The position numbers and the translations under genes are program-made. Under the pieces are notes generated by a model. It searched no databases, was not told the DNA's origin, and saw nothing but the letters and a program-made list of their open reading frames with translations. A stretch of 64,000 bases of DNA from Boudabousia liubingyangii (lineage in GTDB: Bacteria; Actinomycetota; Actinomycetes; Actinomycetales; Actinomycetaceae): NCBI RefSeq assembly GCF_001907245.1, contig NZ_MQSU01000001.1, positions 22,224 through 86,223 of the forward strand, in the 5' to 3' direction. Shown here in pieces: positions 25,530 through 34,308 of the stretch (position 1 is the stretch's first letter; every line of letters starts with the position of its first letter).

Positions 25530-27233
25530 TCAGTCGTGAACCTTTGGGCCCCAGATATTCGTCTTCCCGTCAGAGTCTAGAGAAATTACAACCTTTGGGT
25601 GTAGTAAGAACGGTCCTCCAGCTTCAGAGTTAGCCCATTCAAAGCCGCCAGGAACCATCGAGCAATCCAGCAGGTTAGGATTGCCCTTCTCACTCTTGTC
25701 GCACTCGAAAGTAGTTCCCGAAATTCCGGTATAAGCACCCTTATTTTCGCGCAATAATGAAACAATCATGACGGAGTCATTAACCATATCTAATTTAAGG
25801 ACTTTCCCATCTGCTGCCATCATGAAAGTTAGTTCATCGTTCGATTTTAGGCCTTGCTCGGTAGCCTCAGACAGATCCTGTTGGTTTTGCTTTAAAAACT
25901 TGGCCACTTCTGCTGAAGTTAGCGTTTGGGAAATACGAATATGGGCGGCTAACTCCAAAAGTTTATCTCCCTCTGGCGAAAGCACAACAGTGAAGGGATC
26001 AACGTCGATATACCCGCCAGAATATATTACTAGCCCGCCGTCCTTCAGATAAGTTGTTTCGGTTAGCGTACGATATTCAAGATCATAGCTTTTCCCAGTA
26101 AGTGATGACTTAAACCTAACTACGTCTTGTCTGGGTTTTGAAACGCTAAATATTCCACCATTCAACATATAGGACAGCTGAGCCTCAGATAAGGTAATAT
26201 CCGGTAGTCCCACAGTCTTGGTTGTCTCGCCAACGACTATCTTCCCTTCCTGTAGTTTTAGATCTGTGCTTATGGCTAGCTTATCTTCCTTGTTAAAACA
26301 GTAATAGCGAAGATGATCATGCCCTTGAGGGCTTGGAAGCAATACCGGACTTTCACAATTGGTCGGAAGATCCAAAGTCTGAGTCTTAACAACTTTATTT
26401 AGGTCAGAAAGCTGAACTAATTCGACCTTGCCTTCAGGTGAGAGGGAAAGTAAATATTCGCCAATCAATCCCTGCATCTTACCTTTTTGTTTCTCAGGGA
26501 AAATCGTCTTAAGAGGTTTTACTTCCTTTCCTTCCTCGCCTCTGAGCAAGTCGTCAACTCGGTATAGTTGGTAATCGCTTTCTTCATGAAAATGATAAGG
26601 AATTAAAAGGAATTGACCAGACGCATCGGTATTCATTCCTAGGGTAATCCACCCCTGATGTTTGCCTGGCAAGGTTAAACGCTTATCAGGCGCAGTTAGA
26701 GCCTCAGCATCAAACTTTGAGAAATCCATGCCGGGCACTTTTCTTACTGATACCCTTTCCGGGCTTGCAGACTTCCCATCGTTTGTTTCCGTAGTGCTGC
26801 TATTATGACTCTTCGAATCAGCGCCGGAGCGCATAGATTTATACACCCAAAAGCCCGCCATAGTTAAAAGGGACGCTACCACTAGCAGCCCGATAACAGC
26901 ATATATCCAGCTCTTCCTCTTCCCCGACGGTTGCGCAGAATGGGAGGGTTCATTTCCTCCTCCAAGATTGTTAGCCCGATTCCCCTCAACTTGAGTATTC
27001 GAACCTGGCATTGGGATCTCTGAGGCTAATCTTCGACTTACTTCTGCCTTGGTTTGAGGATCTCCATGTGTTTGCAAATACCTGAGGAGTGCGGGAGATA
27101 CCTTAGGATGCCTAGCAACCTTTTGCCAAAGATCAGGCCTAGAATTAACAATCTCAGTTAAGGCCTGTGGTTCCAAATTCGGATTATCCAACAGCATTTC
27201 AGTCGGATCGAATGACATGGGAGGCTGACTCAT
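25530..27233 (-). CDS. LRV-type repeat membrane protein
   Basis: The 567-residue protein has an N-terminal domain (about 5-75) with the variant leucine-rich repeat pattern LLDNPNLEPQALTEIVNSRP and VARHPKVSPALLRYLQTHGD. A Ser/Gly/Asn linker is followed by one membrane helix (about 112-135) and a 430-residue external domain with beta-propeller-like spacing of LSPEGKVELVQL and LSPEGDKLLEL segments. Function is unknown. AGGAG lies seven bases before ATG 27233. Base composition is more AT-rich than its neighbours, which could indicate transfer. Confidence 0.7.
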   Translation of the reverse strand: MSQPPMSFDPTEMLLDNPNLEPQALTEIVNSRPDLWQKVARHPKVSPALLRYLQTHGDPQTKAEVSRRLASEIPMPGSNTQVEGNRANNLGGGNEPSHSAQPSGKRKSWIYAVIGLLVVASLLTMAGFWVYKSMRSGADSKSHNSSTTETNDGKSASPERVSVRKVPGMDFSKFDAEALTAPDKRLTLPGKHQGWITLGMNTDASGQFLLIPYHFHEESDYQLYRVDDLLRGEEGKEVKPLKTIFPEKQKGKMQGLIGEYLLSLSPEGKVELVQLSDLNKVVKTQTLDLPTNCESPVLLPSPQGHDHLRYYCFNKEDKLAISTDLKLQEGKIVVGETTKTVGLPDITLSEAQLSYMLNGGIFSVSKPRQDVVRFKSSLTGKSYDLEYRTLTETTYLKDGGLVIYSGGYIDVDPFTVVLSPEGDKLLELAAHIRISQTLTSAEVAKFLKQNQQDLSEATEQGLKSNDELTFMMAADGKVLKLDMVNDSVMIVSLLRENKGAYTGISGTTFECDKSEKGNPNLLDCSMVPGGFEWANSEAGGPFLLHPKVVISLDSDGKTNIWGPKVHD

Positions 27234-27493
27234 TTGGCTTCTCCTTTGATAAACCCTAAACCGCGTCAAACCTATACCAAAATTCGTAGCTTAGCAAGAA
27301 CTTTTAGAGCCTCTTAAGAAAGATTTTTTATTCCCAAATTGCACAAAATGCGAGAAATCGAACCAAGACTAGTCCGCAAGAAACCTTTCCCGTAGGATAA
27401 ATCCCAAACCGTTGCTGAAAGCACGCGTCCCATGACCTGCCGCTGGGTGCGCACGCTTCATTACTGAGCTACCTAGGGAAGGAAGCACTACTT

Positions 27494-28798
27494 ATGCCCA
27501 CCGCGACGCCGGAACGCTCACGACGACTTTCGATGCTCATTGCGGCCAGCGGCACCATTATTGAGTGGTTTGACTTCTCTCTCTTCTTCTACCTAGCAAC
27601 CGCGCTTAGTCAGACCTTTTACCCCAATCAAGAAGATTCCCTGCTGATTGTGCTAGCTACCGGGGCGGTTGGTTTCCTTTTCCGCCCACTAGGTGCATTG
27701 GTCTTTGGACATATCGGAGACACTAGGGGGCGAACGGCAGCGCTCATCATCTCTGCGGGTCTGATGTCGATTGCGATGGCCGGAATTGCGATCATGCCTG
27801 GCTACCAGTCCATCGGGATCTGGGGTGGCGTGGGAGTCCTTGCTCTCAGAGCGCTAGCGGGCTTTTCCGTGGGTGCCGAATACACCGGCATCATGGTTTA
27901 CCTAATGGAATCAGCTAAGCCAAACCGTCGCGGCTTGGCCGCCAGCTGGGCGGCAGCAAACTCTGAAGTTGGAGCTCTGCTAGCGGTGGGTTCAGCAGCC
28001 CTGACCACCCAGTTTGTTGGCACAGAACAGTTGCATACTTGGGGTTGGCGGATCCCCTTTCTCTTGGGGGCGCTACTGGCGGCTGGGATGATTCCCCTTC
28101 GTCGCTTCATGGTGGAAAGCCCCGCAATGGAAGTGATTCATGAAGCGCAGGATGAACCCGATGCGGTCACGCCCCTTCGCTATGCACTTAGCGAGCAACG
28201 CCTGCCGATCTTGGTGAGTTTCCTGATTTCTACCGTAGGTTCAGCCACCTACTTCCTGACGATCACCTACCTCCCCACCTATATCGAAACGGTCCAGTCC
28301 GCTGATTCTCAGTCGGCACTGAACCTTGGCACTATCGCGGCACTTTCGGCAATTATTGCAACCCCGTTCATTGGTCTGCTTTCAGACCTGATTGGGCGTC
28401 GCTGGGCCTTTATTTTGACGCTAGTGGCAGTGGTGACTTTGGCACTGCCCGGCTACTCCCTACTGGCATCGCCCAATACTGCAGTTTTGGCTGGCGCAGT
28501 GGCATTTTTGGCGATTCCAGCAGCGGCTTGGAGTGCGATCGCGGCAAGCGCTGTTCCTGAACAGTTCACGGTCCGAGGGCGCTACTCCGGCATGGCCCTA
28601 GGCTACAACTTGGCCACGGTGATCTTTGGTGGTCTCACACCAGCAATTGTTGCTTGGCTGACCAAGAGCACGGGAGACGCTTTAACTCCCGCTTACTATG
28701 CGACTGCTATTGCCCTAACCGCGGGTATTCCCGCCATCTGGCTCATGATCGACCAAGTAAAAGAACCGCAGAATCCAAAACACAAATACCAACTATAA
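27494..28798 (+). CDS. MFS transporter, metabolite:H+ symporter family
   Basis: The 434-residue protein has 12 predicted membrane segments. It begins with the family motif GTIIEWFDFSLFFYLA and has GHIGDTRGRTAAL and GLLSDLIGRRWAF in the cytoplasmic loops, typical of ProP/ShiA-type symporters. Substrates of the family include osmolytes, dicarboxylates and aromatic acids; none can be picked here. GGGAAGGAAG lies before the ATG. Confidence 0.88.
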   Translation: MPTATPERSRRLSMLIAASGTIIEWFDFSLFFYLATALSQTFYPNQEDSLLIVLATGAVGFLFRPLGALVFGHIGDTRGRTAALIISAGLMSIAMAGIAIMPGYQSIGIWGGVGVLALRALAGFSVGAEYTGIMVYLMESAKPNRRGLAASWAAANSEVGALLAVGSAALTTQFVGTEQLHTWGWRIPFLLGALLAAGMIPLRRFMVESPAMEVIHEAQDEPDAVTPLRYALSEQRLPILVSFLISTVGSATYFLTITYLPTYIETVQSADSQSALNLGTIAALSAIIATPFIGLLSDLIGRRWAFILTLVAVVTLALPGYSLLASPNTAVLAGAVAFLAIPAAAWSAIAASAVPEQFTVRGRYSGMALGYNLATVIFGGLTPAIVAWLTKSTGDALTPAYYATAIALTAGIPAIWLMIDQVKEPQNPKHKYQL

Positions 28799-29013
28799 AA
28801 TCTTCGCAGACCAATTGAAAATAGTTACTTTCGACCTAAGCGCATCACGTCTTTAGGTAGTAGTATTGATGAGTTGTTTTCTGGCTCGGCAGCGCAGCTG
28901 ACAAAAAACTAACTCTACCTTTGGTCACCCCTGCGTTTCTTAGCCTGCCCATTTCGTTGGCAACGTTGCCACCGGACGGGAGTTTAGATTTTAAGCAGTA
29001 AAGGAGTCACCTG

Positions 29014-30360
29014 GTGGGTTCAATAGCGAAACGGAACGGTTTTACCTCCAAACAGCAGATCAGCGCCTTCCTTACCGTTGTATTTTCCGGCCAAGTAATC
29101 TACAGTGCCTTTGAATCACTAAAGATTCCCTTCTATGAGCGCCTAGTGACCTACTATGGGCTAACCGACACCCAATTTGGCATGCTCTTCATGATGCTGG
29201 GAGTAGCAGTCTTCTTCTACATTCCCGGTGGTTGGATCAACAATCGTTTCAACACTCGTACAATCCTAATCTGGGGACTTATCTACCGCCTAGTCACGGC
29301 ACTTTTCATGATCCTAGTGCGCCCACACTTCTACGTGATGATGGCCATTACCTTCACCTGGGGTGTCCTAGACGCCATCTACTGGCCCGCGGTTATCAAA
29401 GGCGTCGCGCTACTGTCTGGAGAGAAGAATAAAGGCTTCGCCTTCGGCGTCCTAACTGCCTTCCGTGCCGGTGGAGAAGCCACCCTCAACGGCATCCTCA
29501 TCGGTGTCATGGCCATATTCAACGGTTCCATGCTGGCATTCCAGTGGGGTATGGTCGCCTACGCACTAATCGTGATCCCCATGATTCTACTAATCCAGCA
29601 CTATGTCCCCACGGATGCAGAAGCCACCGCGCTAGTCACCGCAGCCTCCGGCACCAACCCAACCAACGCTACGGCGACCATTTCCGAGGAAGCCGCGCCG
29701 GCTTCCTCGGCAGAAGCGCTACAGGGACTGATCCTAACCCTGAAGCACCCCCGCATCTGGGTAGCAGGAATCGCGGGCCTCTGTGTCTACTGGGTCTACA
29801 CGGTCCTGGTTTACACCACGCCCCTGTTCGTGCGGGTCTACCAGATGTCCTCCGAAACCGCCTCCACGTACGCTACCGTCAACGCCCTAGCCCTAGGCCT
29901 AACCGGCGGCATCGTGGGTGGTTTAGTTGCTGATCACGTCTTTAAATCCTCCACCGTGACCCTCACTTGGACCCTAGGATTTACCACGATCCTAATGATC
30001 ATCATGGCCTACCTACCCAAGGACCCCGGGTATATCTGGGTCGCCCTAGTCGCAACCTCGGTCATGGCCTTCGTCATCATGATGTCTAAAGCAATCCAGC
30101 AGGCACCCGTCGCAGAACTTGACCTGCCAGATTCAATTGTGGGTTCAGCAATGAGCGTTAACTCCTTCATGGCTTTTGCCTGCATTCTATGGGCCATGCC
30201 AATCAACGGTGCCATCCTGGACGCCACCAAAACCGATCCGGGACTAGCTTTTAAACGCATTTTCCTACTGATGGCGCTGGTAGCAGCGATTGGTGCGATC
30301 TGCTCAGCAATCCTGCAGGTGATGAACCGGAAAGCGAACGCCACCCGGGTTGCAGCCTAG
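29014..30360 (+). CDS. MFS transporter, substrate unknown
   Basis: The 448-residue protein has 12 predicted membrane segments with a hydrophilic central loop (about 205-235, Ala/Thr-rich). It begins at GTG 29014 with AAAGGAG upstream. The sequence FYERLVTYYGLTDTQFG resembles the N-terminal part of nitrate/sugar-phosphate-like MFS proteins, but I cannot assign a substrate. It lies after another MFS gene on the same strand, with a 215-base gap that suggests separate expression. Confidence 0.85.
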   Translation: MGSIAKRNGFTSKQQISAFLTVVFSGQVIYSAFESLKIPFYERLVTYYGLTDTQFGMLFMMLGVAVFFYIPGGWINNRFNTRTILIWGLIYRLVTALFMILVRPHFYVMMAITFTWGVLDAIYWPAVIKGVALLSGEKNKGFAFGVLTAFRAGGEATLNGILIGVMAIFNGSMLAFQWGMVAYALIVIPMILLIQHYVPTDAEATALVTAASGTNPTNATATISEEAAPASSAEALQGLILTLKHPRIWVAGIAGLCVYWVYTVLVYTTPLFVRVYQMSSETASTYATVNALALGLTGGIVGGLVADHVFKSSTVTLTWTLGFTTILMIIMAYLPKDPGYIWVALVATSVMAFVIMMSKAIQQAPVAELDLPDSIVGSAMSVNSFMAFACILWAMPINGAILDATKTDPGLAFKRIFLLMALVAAIGAICSAILQVMNRKANATRVAA

Positions 30361-30369
30361 CTCAGGCAT

Positions 30370-31131
30370 TCAGGCTTTTAGCAGAGCCCGAACCTGCTCA
30401 CACCAGGTAACAAAATCAGCATCCGCACGGGTTAACTGCGGGACCTCAAGTTCTGCCACTAGCGCGCCTGGCTCCTTCGGCAGTACCGCGATCCGGTCGC
30501 CCAGAAGCACCGCCTCGGCCACATCATGAGTCACAATCACCATAGTGGCCCCGTGCTGCTGACGCTGCTGCAAAAGCCAATCCTGCACCTCTTCCCGGGT
30601 CAGGGCATCAAGGGCCCCGAAGGGTTCATCAAGCAGCCACAGAGGTCGCCCAGAGCTTAGCGTGCGTACGAAACTAACGCGTGATCGCATGCCGCCAGAA
30701 AGTTCCCCCGGCCAAGCCTGCGTGAAATCAGCCAAACCAACCTGAGTTAGCAACTCCAGGGCCTTCGCTCTAGCGTCTCGCTTTGAAGCACCCGCCAGTC
30801 GCGCCCCCAAAGCCACATTATCCAGCACCCGCAACCACGGGTACAGGGCGTCTGACTGGGGCATTAAAGCCCCCACCTGAGCGGTAATCGCATGGGCGCT
30901 ATCAGACTTCCCGTCCCAGGAAACCCGACCGGATTGCAAAGGCAATAAGCCCGCCAGAAGCTTCAACAATGTGGACTTTCCACATCCGGAAGGCCCCACC
31001 AAAGCTAGGCACTGACCAGAGTCTAAACTCAAAGCAATATCAGCCAAAACCTGACGGTCACCATAGGCGAAGGACAGGTCCGAAATCTGCAGGATCGGCT
31101 CATTCACGTTTCCCAAACCTGTTTCAGTCAT
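30370..31131 (-). CDS. ABC transporter ATPase, NMT1/THI5-type importer
   Basis: The 253-residue ATPase has Walker A GPSGCGKS, signature LSGGMRSRVSFVRT, and Walker B LWLLDEPFGALD. It resembles the SsuB/TauB/ThiZ class. ATG 31131 was chosen because AAGGTGGGG lies upstream; the gene overlaps the permease stop by a few bases. It powers the permease and binding protein upstream. Confidence 0.9.
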   Translation of the reverse strand: MTETGLGNVNEPILQISDLSFAYGDRQVLADIALSLDSGQCLALVGPSGCGKSTLLKLLAGLLPLQSGRVSWDGKSDSAHAITAQVGALMPQSDALYPWLRVLDNVALGARLAGASKRDARAKALELLTQVGLADFTQAWPGELSGGMRSRVSFVRTLSSGRPLWLLDEPFGALDALTREEVQDWLLQQRQQHGATMVIVTHDVAEAVLLGDRIAVLPKEPGALVAELEVPQLTRADADFVTWCEQVRALLKA

Positions 31132-31957
31132 CGTGAACCCCACCTTCTGGCCAACGGATCAACACGCGCTCAAGCACGGAAAGCAAAGCAAAGAGCACCA
31201 GGGTACAAAGCGCTAGCGCAAAGCCGGCCACAAACACCAAATCCGTCCGGAAGTTCACCTTGGCAGCATTTAGATAAACACCCAGGCCGTTAGCGGCCCC
31301 CACGTACTCACTCATGGCGGCTGTCCCAAAAGCGTAAGTAGCGGAAATTTTCACCCCGGTAAAGATCTGCCGCGCCGCGCCGGGCAAAAACACGTGCCCA
31401 TAAACCCAAGGCCAAGACGCACCCAAGGAACGCGCCACCTGTACCTGGGAACGATCCACTGCTTTCATCCCCCGAACCGTAGCCGCCACCACTGGGAAGG
31501 AAGCATAAACTGCTACCAGCAAGATCTTGCCGGAATAGCCAAAGCCCATCCAAATCATGATCAGCGGCGCGATCGCAATAATCGGTACCGTCTGCGCAGC
31601 CAAAAGCAACGGGTAAAGACTGGATTGCAAAATTCGGGAAGCAAAAATCAATAAACCCGCCAGGACACCCAGTAGGCAGCCGGCCAGCAAACCCCAAAAA
31701 ACTTCAAAACTGGTAGCGTGCACGGCCCGGCTTAAAGCGGCCCAGTCCTCCACAGCCGAATGAAAAATTACCGACGGGGCCGGCAGAATCTGCGGGCGGA
31801 TCGAAAACAGAAAGACCGCAGCCTCCCAGATGCCTAAGAGCAGCAGAACGGTCAGTACTAAACCAATGGTGGTACTGACCGTTCTTTTCCTTAAGCTCAT
31901 GAGCAACAGTTTAGTCGGAACTTCGCTAAACGTCCCTGACGGACTGAAACCCTGCAC
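31124..31957 (-). CDS. ABC transporter permease, NMT1/THI5-type importer
   Basis: The 277-residue permease (BPD_transp_1) has six predicted helices and the EAA loop (RSLGASWPWVYGHVFLPGAARQIFTGVK). Start uncertain: GTG 31957 and ATG 31900 are both possible and neither has a clear ribosome-binding site. It lies between the binding protein and the ATPase. Confidence 0.9.
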   Translation of the reverse strand: MQGFSPSGTFSEVPTKLLLMSLRKRTVSTTIGLVLTVLLLLGIWEAAVFLFSIRPQILPAPSVIFHSAVEDWAALSRAVHATSFEVFWGLLAGCLLGVLAGLLIFASRILQSSLYPLLLAAQTVPIIAIAPLIMIWMGFGYSGKILLVAVYASFPVVAATVRGMKAVDRSQVQVARSLGASWPWVYGHVFLPGAARQIFTGVKISATYAFGTAAMSEYVGAANGLGVYLNAAKVNFRTDLVFVAGFALALCTLVLFALLSVLERVLIRWPEGGVHDD

Positions 31958-32012
31958 GTTGATAGGACGCCCAAGTTCTGCCCCTCAGAACCCTTAGACC
32001 GCTAAACCGCAA

Positions 32013-33158
32013 TCACTGCAAGAAGTCGTTACGGACCAGAGTCTTAACATCAAGCTTCTCTGACTGCACCTTACCGGTAGCGTCCTTCAACAGGCCCTTT
32101 TCGACCATGTAGTCAGCGTAAGCCTGCCACTTTTCGAGATTCGCGTGACCGGTGACGCCCTGCGCATCCGGCCAATAGGTGCCAGAAAGCTGCTTCTGGG
32201 TACGGATCGTCAGATCCAGATCCAGTTTCGCATCCGGATTCTCATCCACTAGGATCTTCGCGGCCTCTTCCGGGTTCTTCAGAGCCCAGTCATAGCCCCG
32301 CTGGGTGGCCTGGGTGAAGGCACGGGCGGCATCCGAGTGCTCATCAATAAACTTCTGCGACAACACAATGCCGATGTCCGCCGGGTTCGCCGGGACCCCA
32401 AAGTCCTCAAACGGCAAGTACCGGTATGGGTGCCCCGCCAACTTGGCGCGCTCCCCCTCGACAGTCATAAAACCGGTAGTGAAATCGACCTGGCCCTCAT
32501 TCAGGGCCGTGTACGCATCCGGGCCCGCCAGGTTCACGGACTCAAAGTTGCCGGTCCCGCCATCATTCTTGATCATGTCAGTGACCATCTGACGGATAGT
32601 ACCCGAACCCCAGTCCGCGTACTTCTTCCCATCCAGGTCCTTCGCGTGCTGCAGGTTGGCACTCTCCAGAGTCAGCACCCCGTAAGAGGGCTTCTGCTGA
32701 GTGTTATGCACCATCACCACGTTCTGGTGATTAATCGCCGCATTCAATACCGCCTCAGTGTTGGTATCGCCCGCATCAGCGGCGCCCGCATTGATCACTT
32801 CAGTGGGGCGCTGGCCCGAATACGGCAAAACCTTCAGGTCAATCCCGGCTTCCTTGTACCAACCGAAGTGCTTAGCCACAAACACGCCAGTCTGATTATT
32901 ATTGGCCGTCCACGACATGGTGAAACGGACCGGGGTTAGCGGGCCAGCCGGGGTGGCAGCAGTTTTTTCTGCCGAGGGTGCCGGCTTTTCTGCACTGGGA
33001 GCCGGCTGGGTAGTATCTGCCGGCGCACACGCCCCCAAGCCCAAAGCTAAGGCGGCCAGGGCGGCTAGGGTAAGCGCGCGACCTCGGCCCTTAGTGGCTT
33101 TCGGGGTCACGGCTAGGTGCTTGTTAATTTTTAGGTGCGGCTGGGATGAAATCCGCAT
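32013..33158 (-). CDS. Substrate-binding lipoprotein, NMT1/THI5-like
   Basis: The protein has a lipobox LGLGAC, so the mature form is a lipid-anchored binding protein. The domain includes FTMSWTANNNQTGVFVAKHFGWYKEAGIDLKV, split here across two parts, and YSGQRPTEVINAGAADAG, the NMT1/THI5-like fold. Related importers carry thiamine pyrimidine precursors, sulfonates or nitrate. No THI-box riboswitch was found upstream, so thiamine is not supported by regulation. ATG 33158 was chosen because GAAGGAG lies nine bases before it; the TTG at 33176 overlaps that site. Confidence 0.87.
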   Translation of the reverse strand: MRISSQPHLKINKHLAVTPKATKGRGRALTLAALAALALGLGACAPADTTQPAPSAEKPAPSAEKTAATPAGPLTPVRFTMSWTANNNQTGVFVAKHFGWYKEAGIDLKVLPYSGQRPTEVINAGAADAGDTNTEAVLNAAINHQNVVMVHNTQQKPSYGVLTLESANLQHAKDLDGKKYADWGSGTIRQMVTDMIKNDGGTGNFESVNLAGPDAYTALNEGQVDFTTGFMTVEGERAKLAGHPYRYLPFEDFGVPANPADIGIVLSQKFIDEHSDAARAFTQATQRGYDWALKNPEEAAKILVDENPDAKLDLDLTIRTQKQLSGTYWPDAQGVTGHANLEKWQAYADYMVEKGLLKDATGKVQSEKLDVKTLVRNDFLQ

Positions 33159-33338
33159 GGGTGATAGCTCCTTCAAGATAGGATGGCTAAAGAAAATAAC
33201 CGTTATAGTTTAACGCCAGGTTTTAGGCTCAAGCCAGCTATTTGGTCTAAGCGAAACCAAAACACCGAGATAGTAGCTATCAACGTTCGCGGTTGGGAAC
33301 CAATGCTACCTTCGTCTTACCGGATTTCGGTTCTGGTC

Positions 33339-34190
33339 CTAAAGGCTTTCAGCGGTGATCATGCGACGAATCTCAACCAAGACCTGCGGATCGGTGACGT
33401 TCTCACCTAAGCGGTTAGGCTTTCCAGTCCCGTGATAATCCGAGCCGCCGGTTACAAAACGGCCGTGTTTTTCACAAAACTTCAAGATCCAGTCTTGAGC
33501 GGCTGCTGAGTGATCACGGTGATAGCACTCCATCCCTGCCATCCCATAAGAGAACATTTCTTCGAGTTGTTCCGGATTGGGTGAAAAATCTCGCGTCTTC
33601 GAAAGCGCATGAGCCACCACTGGCACGCCACCAACCGAACGGATCGCCTCAATCGCCTCCACGGGCGAAGGCGCCCAATGCCCCACGTAGTAGGGCGAAT
33701 CGGGACGAAGTGGGCCATTAAAAGCGGCGGTCCGATCCGGGAAGCAACCCGCGGCGACCAAGGCATCAGCTAGGTGCGGACGGCCCAAAGTGGCGCCGGG
33801 TCCGCAATGGCTGAGCACGTCCTCGTAGGTAATGGGGAAATCTTCGGCTAGTTTCTCAGCCATGGCTTTCATGCGTCCCTCGCGGGATTCACGAGTGCGT
33901 TCGTAGATCTCAGCCAAGGCGCCCTTAGCGGGAGCCCCAAAGGCCAACATGTGAATCGAATGCCCATCTAAGCGGGTGGACACCTCGGTCCCCAGCAGAA
34001 TATCTAGGCCCGCAGCATCGGCGGCTTGCTGGGCTTCATCCCAACCGCGCGTAGTGTCGTGGTCAGTCAAGGCAATGGTGCTTAGTCCAGCTTCAACGGC
34101 AGCGGTGATTAGCTCGGTAGGAGTATCGGTCCCGTCCGAGACCCGTGAATGGGTGTGTAGGTCGATTTTTGGGGCACTGGAGGTGCTCAT
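33339..34190 (-). CDS. PHP-domain phosphoesterase
   Basis: The 283-residue protein has the PHP metal motifs KIDLHTHSRVSDG, ALTDHDT, GTEVST, VVAHAL and GGSDYHG. It matches the YciV/RnaM group, which hydrolyses 3',5'-nucleoside bisphosphates or trims short RNA ends. Either role fits; substrate is not evident from the sequence. The gene stands alone and is divergent from the aminopeptidase. Confidence 0.88.
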   Translation of the reverse strand: MSTSSAPKIDLHTHSRVSDGTDTPTELITAAVEAGLSTIALTDHDTTRGWDEAQQAADAAGLDILLGTEVSTRLDGHSIHMLAFGAPAKGALAEIYERTRESREGRMKAMAEKLAEDFPITYEDVLSHCGPGATLGRPHLADALVAAGCFPDRTAAFNGPLRPDSPYYVGHWAPSPVEAIEAIRSVGGVPVVAHALSKTRDFSPNPEQLEEMFSYGMAGMECYHRDHSAAAQDWILKFCEKHGRFVTGGSDYHGTGKPNRLGENVTDPQVLVEIRRMITAESL

Positions 34191-34308
34191 GGTTCAGCCT
34201 GCTTTCAGAGTTTTAGGGAACTAGTGCCACCTTAACCCGAAATTCACGGTTAGACAAAGCGCAATGTACCCCGTTGCGTTGCTAGCGTAGCGCTAGGAGA
34301 ATGTACCT

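Noticed and set aside
27394-27493. tRNA-like or riboswitch-like element before the MHS transporter
   Set aside because: No T-arm GTTCGAATCC-type sequence or complete cloverleaf could be built, and no known riboswitch core was seen.
33159-33338. TPP riboswitch upstream of the NMT1/THI5-like importer
   Set aside because: The conserved CUGAGA and ACC-UGAUC-type segments of the THI element were not found by eye.
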